Source: Conchocele bisecta
Taxonomy: Eukaryota > Mollusca > Bivalvia > Lucinida > Thyasiridae
Assembly (NCBI GenBank): GCA_029237695.1
Contig: CM055272.1
Location: 38,640,494-38,704,493 of the forward strand
DNA: 64,000 nucleotides
Direction: 5' to 3'
In this document: positions 18,726 to 26,720 of the stretch, piece by piece
Layout: every line of letters begins with the position of its first letter
Numbering within the stretch: position 1 is the first letter of the stretch
The notes under the pieces: model-generated
The model's database searches: none
What the model saw: the letters and a program-made list of their open reading frames with translations, nothing else
Told to the model about the DNA's origin: nothing
Translations under genes and position numbers: made by a program

Positions 18726-18969
18726 GTTTGATTACACTGGCCCTTAACCCCGCAATACTTTCTTTTTTAATTATGTTACCAATTTCCTCTGCTAGTGAGA
18801 GGTCTTTAAAGGCTCCTCGTTTGTGGGCGCGGGTAAACCGCTTCATAAACGCCTCATTCTTTGTGGAGTTTATCAGATTTGTCAACCCCCTAACTCCCAA
18901 CCGTTTACTATAAGTAATCCCTAGAGATTCGGCTTCTCTTCTCAAACTTTCGATTTCTGGCGCTATCAT
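18706..18969 (-). CDS. Small SAP-like protein, or displaced polymerase N-terminus
   Basis: The start at 18969 (MIAPEIESLRREAESLGITY) is preferred over 19062 because the upstream part is occupied by the 31-bp terminal motif. About 87 residues: LRREAESLGITYSKRLGVRG resembles the helix-extended-helix of a SAP DNA-binding domain, followed by basic helices. It ends just where the polymerase frame opens, so it could equally be the first domain of the polymerase, cut off by a frameshift near 18710-18725. Confidence 0.5.
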   Translation of the reverse strand: MIAPEIESLRREAESLGITYSKRLGVRGLTNLINSTKNEAFMKRFTRAHKRGAFKDLSLAEEIGNIIKKESIAGLRASVIKPSSTNN

Positions 18970-19073
18970 ATTTTCTGTAATATAACCTATGAAATTTATC
19001 TGTTCAATTGGATGAACATGATGTTTTTTTTTCGCGTCCAATTGAATATTAAACATATACATATATATACATA
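18970..19073. promoter_or_regulatory. Divergent promoter with inner right copy of the 31-bp motif
   Basis: The complement of CCAATTGAACAGATAAATTT (motif at 18981-19011) is followed by an inverted half-site (CCAATTGAA at about 19038) and a TATA-rich run (ATATACATATATATACATAA) before the ATG at 19074. It separates the minus-strand early-type genes from the plus-strand zinc-finger gene. The same motif-plus-half-site layout occurs at the left end. Confidence 0.6.
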
Positions 19074-19371
19074 ATGGAGTGTGCGACTTGTTGCGTGTAA
19101 AGACTATCTACGAAGGCATCTATCGAGACGTAGAAAATTTTCTTGTGTCGCCCCACAATTTCAATGCCCCAGATGCCCTTGTAAGTTCGTTAGTGCCCAA
19201 ACTCTTTGTAGACATAAGCAACTACGCTGCCCTGTGGCTAAAGGTGAACGCGGTAGACTGGAGCTGGTAGAATTAGTTGCTGATCTGCGAAATAAATTAG
19301 CTATAGTGGAGGAGGAAAATGCCGTGTTGGAAAATAAACTATCACACGCGGACGCATTGAAATTGCATTAA
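19074..19371 (+). pseudogene. Zinc-finger/coiled-coil protein, one early frameshift
   Basis: The ATG at 19074 begins a first cysteine pair (MECATC), but that frame stops after eight codons. The neighbouring frame, open from about 19081, continues with KDYLRRHLSRRRKFSC, completing a C2HC-like finger, then a second clear finger (FQCPRCPCKFVSAQTLCRHK, last Cys four residues after the His) and a leucine-heptad coiled coil (LVADLRNKLAIVEEENAVLE). Two fingers plus a dimerisation helix in about 100 residues look like a sequence-specific DNA-binding regulator. It lies between the two right-end motif copies, which are candidate targets. The frameshift is within the first 20 bases. Confidence 0.65.
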
Positions 19372-19402
19372 TGATTTCAATAATAATTGGTTTTTAATAT
19401 CT

Positions 19403-19684
19403 CTAAAAGCGATATCGTAGAAACTTAGATTCGTAAACAAATCGTGGGGTTTTTTTTAATAATTTTATATACACATTAGTTTTATATCCGATACGCGTTA
19501 TTCTTCTTAATGATTGTATTTGCGTCTTGTATAGTTGGTATAATCGCCGGTATAATATTGTAAACGCAACGTTTTTATCGTAGCGTAATAAATTACGCTG
19601 ATATTTCGTGTATTCGATACCGGCTAGTGTGTTCATTGTACAGAATTTATCGTAATCTTCGTTATATTCTATTTTATTATCCAT
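19403..19684 (-). CDS. Small basic protein at the Polinton right end
   Basis: The start is placed at 19684 (MDNKIEYNEDYDKFCTMN), just inside the terminal 31-bp motif. The 93 residues are very rich in Arg, Lys and Tyr in the C-terminal half (ILYRRLYQLYKTQIQSLRRI). No family recognised. Position and composition suggest a nucleic-acid-binding early protein. Confidence 0.45.
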   Translation of the reverse strand: MDNKIEYNEDYDKFCTMNTLAGIEYTKYQRNLLRYDKNVAFTILYRRLYQLYKTQIQSLRRITRIGYKTNVYIKLLKKTPRFVYESKFLRYRF

Positions 19685-19689
19685 TTTGT

Positions 19690-19754
19690 TATAACATATG
19701 AAATTGATCTGTTCAATTGGTGTCACATTTAACTTATGTATTTATGACACCAAT
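19690..19754 (-). repeat. Right Polinton terminal inverted repeat
   Basis: Read on the minus strand it begins ATTGGTGTCATAAATACA (19754-19737), matching the left end with one extra base, and continues to a motif copy CCAATTGAACAGATCAATTT at 19720-19690. Pairs with 4074-4132. Confidence 0.8.
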
Positions 19755-19814
19755 ATAATTGGACTACAATACAACTATTGGTTGGTGGTGGGAGCTATAA
19801 TACAGCTCAACTTT

Positions 19815-20107
19815 GGTGGTCGAAGGAAGTTCCCATGACATAGCTAACTCGTGGTAAACAAAGCAATTCGGATACAAAGAGGTGAATTGACCAACAACCT
19901 GGCCACAATATCCGCGCTGGAGATGAAGGTGTTGGCTAGTTATCACGACACCGCGTCGTGGAGCGTTTGTGCAAACTGGAAGATGAGCGAGCTGTCCGCT
20001 TGGAAGCGACCTCGGCTAATAGAGAGGCTCTACGGTCCCAAATAAACCGCATCCGAGGGACGATAAATCGAATAAGTGTCCAAATATTGAAGCAATCCGC
20101 CAAGTAA
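19815..20107 (+). pseudogene. Relic of a second Polinton: coiled-coil gene fragment
   Basis: Open pieces in two frames read NKAIRIQRGELTNNLATISA and then, after a shift near 19945, CKLEDERAVRLEATSANREA and IRGTINRISVQ up to TAA at 20105. Both align by eye with the coiled-coil part of the minus-strand gene at 8222-9688 (LNKVLQTGRGELVNNLSKLT and LRDEREARLAAVSINRETLS). The strand is opposite and the sequence clearly diverged, so this is a separate, older copy lying directly outside the right TIR. Confidence 0.7.
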
Positions 20108-20470
20108 TATTTAAGTTACACCATGAATAAGAAGCTATTGCAAAGGTTTTGACATTTCGGGCGACGACGCTGACTACGACAACAAAAGCGGCGACTATAG
20201 TCGCGACTTCTGCTAAAGCAGGCGCGACTAAAACATATATGTTCAGCCCTGAAATCAGAATAATCCTGATCTGATGCCAGGTCCTCGCCACACGAGAATC
20301 ACTTGGCCCCCACCTAAAACAAGGAGAATCAGAAATAATCTTACTAATTTTATAATGGACAATAACCCAATTCAACTCTCGGGTAACAAAAGAGCTAAAG
20401 ATAAAAACGTACCTGAGGGTCAAACAACTGCCAGGCAAATCGTGATTCCTATAAGGAGGAACTCCTACCG
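20108..20470 (+). other. Probable remaining flank of the second Polinton relic
   Basis: Holds an open frame 20274-20474 (with MDNNPIQLSGNKRAKDKN internally) and a threonine/alanine-rich stretch near 20150-20230. No protein recognised. It runs from the coiled-coil relic to the border of a family-2 MITE. Confidence 0.35.
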
Positions 20471-20851
20471 TTAAATGTACATGCCCATTCAGTAGGCACA
20501 AACTGTTATTTATATCAGACATCATCTGAGACATTTTCTGACTAAATAATCATTCATTCACCATTACCTCACATATTGATTGGCATTGCTATGCATTTTA
20601 TATCAGACGTAACTTTCAGGTTAAACATTTAATTAGTATAAATAATTAAAAAATACCATGCCTCATTTGCATATGAAAATAGCCTGTAACCACCGCACCT
20701 CTCTATCAGTAAGCTACATATTACTAAATTATTATATCTGTATAGCGGGCACTCGTAATTTTTAGAACTGGTAGTGTAGTGACACAATTATACACTTATT
20801 TAATTTATATGAAGAACATTTTGTGTCTATTGAGTGGTCATATAACTTTAA
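20471..20851. repeat. MITE family 2, near-complete copy
   Basis: TTAAATGTACATGCCCATTC at the left and the inverted ...GAGTGGTCATATAACTTTAA at the right, with TTAA at both borders. It contains ATTTGCAT, the complement of the conserved octamer-like block. Confidence 0.75.
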
Positions 20852-21287
20852 TTTACGCCGTCACGTTCGCGCGACCAATCATCCACACATTTTATTCAGG
20901 TCTGGATAAATAGATGTATACAGAGAGAAGTGTTTAGACTTAATCACTACATAGCAAATGCATATTTATCAGACACTACAACCTCAGATTACAACTCATA
21001 ATGTATGTTCTCTTAGTTCATCTTACAACATAATCACTGCACTGTAAGTTGTACGGGCCGGGAAATTAAGACACCATGAAGATGACGGACTTTAAAAAAC
21101 GTGACAGGGAAGTGCTTCAATTTTTACTGTGTTCACCTTTAAAACTAGCAAAAATCGCGAACTAAGCTGGGTCATCTTGGGTATAAATGCTGTCTTAGCC
21201 CTCGGTTGCTCTTTTCAGGGTCCATCTCTCGCTAATATAAGCAGGATCGAAGGTCAAAACCGTAAACATTTTTGAAAATGAAACGAG
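20852..21287. other. Host intron sequence, nothing recognised
   Basis: AT-rich DNA between a MITE and an inverted repeat. No coding or repeat signal recognised. Confidence 0.4.
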
Positions 21288-21490
21288 AGGACGGTCTTTA
21301 CTGAGCTTTACTGAGCTCGCATACGGTCATTTCTGCATGGATTTTGAATCTGTCACTTACATCATTGATTGATTCTCTTTCAGAATATGTGCCCCTCGTT
21401 TCCACACTTTATTTGCAAATATAAAAACGGTCAGGACATCGACAGTTTCTTTCAGAAATGACCGTATGCGAGCTCAGTAAAGACCGTCCT
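21288..21490. repeat. Inverted-repeat (foldback) element
   Basis: Arm AGGACGGTCTTTACTGAG...TACGGTCATTTCTG (21288-21335) is complementary to 21453-21490. The left arm has an extra 10-base tandem duplication. The loop of about 117 bases shows nothing recognisable. Confidence 0.65.
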
Positions 21491-21499
21491 ATCGCTTGA

Positions 21500-21835
21500 T
21501 TAACATTAGTTAAATAATTGTATCATTGTGTCACTATTCCATCAGTTCTAAAACTTACAGATATATTCATTTAGTAGTAATATTTATTTTACTGATAGTG
21601 ACTCGCGGTGATATCAGGCTATTTTCATATGCAAATGAGGCATGATATTTTTAAATATTTATACTAATTTAAATGCGTCACGTTAACAAATAATATTTTC
21701 GACAGATTATGAAGTATGTTCATTGCGCATCAACAGATAAATACAGAGAAAAAATAGTAGCGTCCGTTAACATTTTAAGAACACAGTTATCGCTTCTGAT
21801 ATCAATTTGGAAATTTACGTCTGATATAAAATAGC
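21500..21835. repeat. MITE family 2 fragment
   Basis: Internal family-2 sequence (TATGCAAATGAGGCATGATA, ATTTATACTAATTTAAATGC, GATATCA...TCTGATATAAAAT) without the terminal repeats. Confidence 0.6.
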
Positions 21836-21864
21836 AGAGCAGACCTTATCATTTGTTTTTCCAG

Positions 21865-21910
21865 CGGAGGTGCCCGATTGGACGAATTATCTACCTGAAA
21901 GATCCATTGG
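21865..21910 (+). CDS. Host gene, candidate exon 5 beyond the Polinton
   Basis: Strong acceptor (TTTGTTTTTCCAG) and a usable donor (GG|GTTAGT). Taken with phase 1 from exon 4, the 46 bases read (P)EVPDWTNYLPERSIG in frame with no stop, continuing a GIQAAVP-type segment naturally. The phase at the end is 2. If correct, intron 4 is about 18 kb and holds the whole Polinton. Later exons were not found with confidence; a short segment at 24985-25005 between an acceptor and a GTGAGT donor is a weak candidate. Confidence 0.5.
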
Positions 21911-22479
21911 GTTAGTACCAGTCAAGCTCACCCGCCCGGAAAGTTCATCACGCTATGGATTTCATAACAGTTCTACCTAGACATGAACACGAGCAGACTG
22001 TAGTGCGCAATGCTGTTAACTCCATGAGTGCCCACCATTGGAGGTCGGACGTTAATAGTTGCTACCTGATTATACGCTTACTTGTTTATAATTGTATACA
22101 ATTTTGTTAAATAAGTACATCGACCCCGCGCCCAACTATACAAATATCTGATATTAAATTATTTCGGATGCTCAGGACGGATGGGCGAATTTGGTACAGT
22201 TAGCGCATTGGGGGATCCCAGAACATGGACTTACACCATGGCGACCAGTGTATTCACAGACCAGCCTGCACATTCGCAGTCCGATCAGGGCATACGATGT
22301 TCACTATGTAATCACCGTGACAGCACAACGATTATGATCTAAACATACTTTGTGTGTGTGGAAGAGGAATTATATATTACTCAATTGCGAATGTTGCATG
22401 GTCGTAAGTCGCAGGCTCACACGCATATATACATTTACGATATAACATATATACAACCTATCGTGATATTGCTTTATAT
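21911..22479. other. Intergenic/intronic DNA with a hairpin-repeat fragment
   Basis: Mostly featureless. At about 22240-22330 it has ACCAGTGTATTCACAGACCA followed by GCACATTCGCAGTCCGATCAG, a member of the palindromic GACCAGTGTA...CTGATCAG family that is tandemly abundant at 26.7-29.1 kb. Confidence 0.45.
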
Positions 22480-22680
22480 CTGGACGTTATATCATTCCGA
22501 AAGTATGCGTATGAATATGTGCGGTGGCTGGGGTTATTTTTATTGCATTTTGAAGCTATTTCTAGATGTTGACGGGATAAATATAATAGTAGGTTAGTGC
22601 CGTGAATGGAAAAAAATATCTGGCGCGGCAAATATTGTTTCCCATTCACGGCACTAACCTACTATTCTCTATATATCTGG
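22480..22680. repeat. Hairpin MITE (GTAGGTTAGTGCCGTGAATG family)
   Basis: Arms TAGTAGGTTAGTGCCGTGAA (from 22588) and the complement ending at 22664 enclose a short loop. A related copy, with similar flanking sequence (GCGTATGAATAT, GCATTTT-AAGC), lies at 45310-45545. Confidence 0.65.
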
Positions 22681-23982
22681 ACGTTATATCATCCCGAAAT
22701 TATGCTCCAGCTCATGTAATATCCATTGACCAATTCACCTGGTGATGTCCACTTTCATTCAGTATACTAGCCGTGTGACATCAATTGACCAATCAGCGTT
22801 CGGGAGTTCTTTCTTTAAGACTTGTCATATAAACATTCCCACTACCACAACGTGACTAGATCATGTATGTCGTGCACGGGCAGCACATATATATTATATG
22901 TGTCATAGACGGTGAAGTGACAGCGGGAATATTTGCAACAAATAACCATGTAATCCTTTAAGAAAAACTTCGACAAAATGCGCTTTTTAGCCATGCTTAA
23001 GCCAGACAATGTTGTGGTTACAATATCCATTCACAATTCACAATTCACACTACTCAACAACGATATATATTACCTACGACAGGCGGTTTATAGAAATACC
23101 TGTATACACTTGGGAATGCAAACGTGTAGTACATACGGACATATTTTATTTCAAAACTGTCTGCTCAGAAAATAGTTGTCACCTCAGGTTTGAATTTACG
23201 CGTCGAGCGACTTAAAGCGATATTGACTGAATACTGAAGGTGTAGTACCGTTTAAGCGCCAGATATAAACTTCACCGAGAGAGCTTATTTGGGCTAGGCG
23301 ATTTTATTTGTTGCGGGCCCGAAAGAACATTGTCGTCTGCTAGATTTAATTTACATACGCAGCAGGGGGGGGGGTGCATACATTTCGGTGAGGAACTTCC
23401 TGGGGCTCGGAGGCCACATTGTGCCTCACCGACTGGGAGTAGCACAGTTCACTAGCTAGGGCCCAGCCCCACCCCTGTGTCTCGAGTGACTCCTCCCAGC
23501 GCCCTTTTCTGAAACATATGACAGCCCCACCCCGCCCACACACCCTGGCAGGCCCCATCCCAAATGTGACCCACCACACTGGCGGGCACCCACCCCAAAT
23601 TGTGTTGGGATTACACGCGATAAAGTTTTAAGTTCCTCATACAGAGTAAACGTTTATTATACAGGACAAACGCAGTAGGGAAGTTTATACTATATCTCCT
23701 TGGTTGTACAGTGGAACCTCGTTAACCGGACAACCCCACTGTCTCTTCATAACATGGGATATAACCCCGTACAAGAAAGTTATTACTATGGTGGTGAATC
23801 GCTTCCTGGTGTGCTCAATTGGAGCAGAAGTTATTTTATTACGATCTGAAATAGTTTAATATATCGCGTTAAATGTGTGAAGGCGCCGAAACTAGTCAAA
23901 TGCTGGAACAAAGAAATAGAATACACAACACAAGGCGATATATATAATTATCGCTAAATGGATAGGGGCGTCCGTAATTATC
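22681..23982. other. Host DNA, mostly unrecognised
   Basis: Contains a GC-rich stretch at 23350-23600 (a run of G, then C-rich CCCACCCC-type sequence) resembling one at 24340-24490, so the two may be degenerate direct repeats flanking the ORF at 23983. A lone pogo-like MITE end (ACAGTGGAACCTCGTTAACC) is at 23709. Confidence 0.4.
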
Positions 23983-24288
23983 ATGGTCACGCTATTTTCC
24001 GTTCCCGGTATAATTATTTCGTCGTTAACTCGAGAACATCCGATGGATTACGAAGTTAAAGTCGAGAATCGAACGGCTTGCGTTTTCGTAAAGCGTTACG
24101 ATCTGAGGGACGGCGTTTATTTAACCGTATGTAACCTGGACGGCTACATTTATTTCGAAATCCGGCGTTTCATCGACGCGACGGCCTCCATCCGAGGTAA
24201 ACTTCTGAACCTGAAGCAGTGTTTCACCCTCAAACAGATAGCCAACACCGTAGATACTGCCATTAATGAAGATAAAATAATTAAATGA
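23983..24288 (+). CDS. CpG-rich small ORF, possible PC4-like domain
   Basis: An open 101-residue frame; the more natural start may be the ATG at 24042 (MDYEVKVENRTACVFVKRYD). The core GVYLTVCNLDGYIYFEIRRF followed by LLNLKQCFTLKQIANTVDTA has the strand-strand-strand-helix rhythm of the C-terminal single-stranded-DNA-binding domain of transcription coactivator PC4/p15 (R/K-Y-V-x-V-x-x-F-x-G-x-x-x-x-D-I-R). The fit is only by eye and key residues differ. The coding stretch is rich in CG dinucleotides, unlike its flanks. Similar C-rich blocks lie on both sides. It could be a mobile-element or virus-derived gene, a single-exon host gene, or chance. Confidence 0.4.
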   Translation: MVTLFSVPGIIISSLTREHPMDYEVKVENRTACVFVKRYDLRDGVYLTVCNLDGYIYFEIRRFIDATASIRGKLLNLKQCFTLKQIANTVDTAINEDKIIK

Positions 24289-25790
24289 ATACACAAATAG
24301 TTGGGGAGCTTTGTATCCCAAATTGTGTCTCGATCCCTTGACCCCAGTCCCCCCGCCTGGGACTGACACACCACATCGGACTCGAACATTTGGGAAGGGG
24401 GGAAGGGTATGGCCCGAGTGCTCCCATCCCACTTTCCTGAAACATATGAGAGCACTAGGCCCACCCCACCCTCGCCCCCTCACCGGTGTGGACGCACAGA
24501 ATGCCTTTGCAATGACCACTAGTCACCAGCATGCATTTCGTCGTTCCCGCGTATGTGGTATTTTTGCAATTATATACAGACCCATTTGCCGCTTCCCTCG
24601 CTTAAGATTTTATTTTGTAGTGCGGAATTCTTCTCCAGGTACTCGTGGAATAAGTATATTAATGTTAGCATGCCTTCTTTCGAAATTTTACCTCAGGTAT
24701 ACCGCTACCGTGACCTACTTTCTAAAATGTAAAATCATCAGGGGGCGAGCTAGGCTCTATGATGCCCGGACTATATGGCAGCGGCGGGACCTCCCGGGCC
24801 AGACACGCGAACAAACATATTGCGTCCCTAGGCGGTCTAGGATGTGTCGCCTTTCTTCGGCCCTCTCTTCCATGACAAGCTTGTTTACGTCGGCGTCTGT
24901 GAGTATCTGAGATATATGCTAGTAAAGATAGAGCGCATTACTAGGTTGACCCACCACTAATTGCTTACCAAACTTTTATTTCAGATTATGCTTCAGCAAG
25001 GTCTGGTGAGTGTGTAAACCAAAATGCACCCGAATGCACATTGGGGAAAGCAGCTAATGTGCATAAATTCAAGATGGCTGCCGAAGCGTAATATAAAAAT
25101 TCTTAAATGCTCAATATCATGAAAAATAGTCACATTACACCACATAAATGTATTAACCACATATATGAATATGTATATACATATTTCAAAAATCACTATA
25201 AAAAGTGTTTATAACGTTACCCCCAGGCGCGGGTCCAGGGTGAGTTCATCGGCCTGGATTTAACCCTGCTTCTGGCAAAATATCCACAAAACTCAAGTAG
25301 TTGAATAACTGTTGCTGTTTTATATTGCTTTATAATTTGATAGTTCCCAATATATCTTGACTGGCCATATACAGACAATCCTTTCTGTTCGCTAATTGGG
25401 CAGTGCCGTGAAAAGTAAGCATCGAATTTGGGAACATCAATAACAACAACAACAAAAACAACAATATTAAGTTTTTTGGTGGCATCATTTGAAATTACTC
25501 AAAGCCACATGGTAAGTTACCTAAATAATTAATGACATAATACTTCATCGTATCGGGTGCTTCTTCTTACACATTGCCCTAGAGAAAACCCAAATAATGT
25601 GACACCTCCCAAAGGCCATTTCAAGAGCACACGAACCTAAACCAGTGCAATACATATTTCCGTGCACAAACTAGTTTCCCTGTGCTGGGCTGTGTAATAG
25701 TTTTGCAGAGAGAAAGAGAGAAAACTGTTTTGCTCAGCTATGGACCGCCCCCGTCAATTTCTTTAGGTGTGAACTTAGCCATTTTTTTTG
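24289..25790. other. Host DNA without a confident gene
   Basis: C-rich repeat at 24310-24490, then mixed sequence. A pair of splice-like signals brackets 24985-25005 (TTTATTTCAG and GTGAGT). The frame at 24311-24910 shows no protein character. Confidence 0.35.
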
Positions 25791-26720
25791 TATCTGGGGG
25801 GGGGGGTGGACAGCACGATCAATTACTGAAAGCCGAGAGGACCAGTCAGTGGCATCTACATATTGAGGCCGTCACTGAAACCGTTCCTATACAGGCAGCA
25901 ACTGGACACACACATTACACTTTACATGTGTACCTGCAAAAGATGGCAACTCTGGAGACTGATTTCCCCGAAGTTTACGCACACTTTGAAAAATGTCACC
26001 ATGTGCTTCGAAAGTCAGACCGATTCTGGGCAGGTCTAAGCACGATCTTGCGATTGAACAATCACTGATGAGACCACTGAAAACGTCAGGTAGTGGTCTC
26101 AGTAGGGTAGGGGATTTACAGAAGCTCAGAGATTAACATGGCTTATGTCCCGACCTGTGTATCAATAGTGCGATGCAGGAACTGGAATCGGTAACATATG
26201 TCAGTTGTTACCAGCATAAGGAGCAAGTGGGCCACGTGTGAAGCGTGATGGTGAAGATGTTGAGCTAATATTGACATTTCTTAGTGAGCGATCACCATTC
26301 GATGGAACTATACCATTTAGAAATATTGCCACAGGACTTGTTTGTTGCGTCGGACAACGTAAATTGTTATGATGCCAGAAACATGGGTATTGACATACTA
26401 AACAAAATGAAAGCGTATACGTTAAGAAAGAATGACCGTGTAGTAAACATGAATATAAACACAAAATCAAAGTTGATAATTCAGACATTAACATAGACTA
26501 CAGCTGCTCTTTCAACGATTTGACTCATGTAGTATTAATGATGAAAATTTACCGGATGTATTTTCACATAAGTTGTGTGCATACCCAGCCTGTAAATTCG
26601 AAGCGAAGGATGTGTCGAGAGCACCAGATATTAAGATTTAATGTGTTAATGGCCAAACGTTCGTCAAACGTGGAACGGCAGCAATGCGTGACACAAGTGG
26701 CTGTGACTGGAGAAATGGGA
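25790..26720 (+). pseudogene. Decayed multi-copy (transposon-associated) gene fragment
   Basis: The frame to 26068 contains LLKAERTSQWHLHIEAVTET, HTHYTLHVYLQKMATLETDFPE and RKSDRFWAG. After a shift near 26035 it reads DLAIEQSLMRPLKTSGSGLS, and further weak pieces (SERSPFDGTIPFRNIATGL; CAYPACKFEAKD) follow to about 26700 in several frames. This order (ERTG-W-LH, S-R-WAG, D--IEQ-LMR--KT-GGLT, --R-PF) is familiar from a large uncharacterised protein family repeated many times in mollusc, cnidarian and fish genomes and probably carried by transposons. Many stops and shifts; not functional. A G-rich run near 25796-25808 marks its 5' side. Confidence 0.55.

Larger units (their letters stand above)
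4074..19754. mobile_element. Polinton/Maverick virus-like transposon, degenerate copy
   Basis: An element of about 15.7 kb bounded by ATTGGTGTCATAATACA at 4074-4090 and its near-perfect complement at 19737-19754, with an inner 31-bp motif on each side (TIRs about 60 bp as recognised). It encodes the Polinton hallmark set: protein-primed family B polymerase, retroviral-type integrase, packaging ATPase, double jelly-roll capsid protein and several accessory structural proteins. Most large genes carry stops or frameshifts, so this copy should be immobile on its own. The outermost bases, the usual 5'-AG terminus and the 6-bp target duplication could not be fixed by eye, so true ends may lie up to about 100 bases further out. 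It sits in an intron of the host gene. The adenain-type protease was not found. Confidence 0.93.

Noticed and set aside
20016..20534. 172-residue minus-strand frame with a hydrophobic stretch
   Set aside because: It overlaps the + strand Polinton relic, runs into the MITE, and shows no family signal.
24860..24896. Possible further host exon (reads SPFFGPLFHDKLVYVGV before a GTGAGT donor)
   Set aside because: No clean in-frame acceptor was found, and the phase does not follow exon 5 convincingly.
24311..24910. 199-residue + strand frame
   Set aside because: It begins in C-rich repeat sequence and has arginine/cysteine-rich composition typical of non-coding GC-rich DNA.
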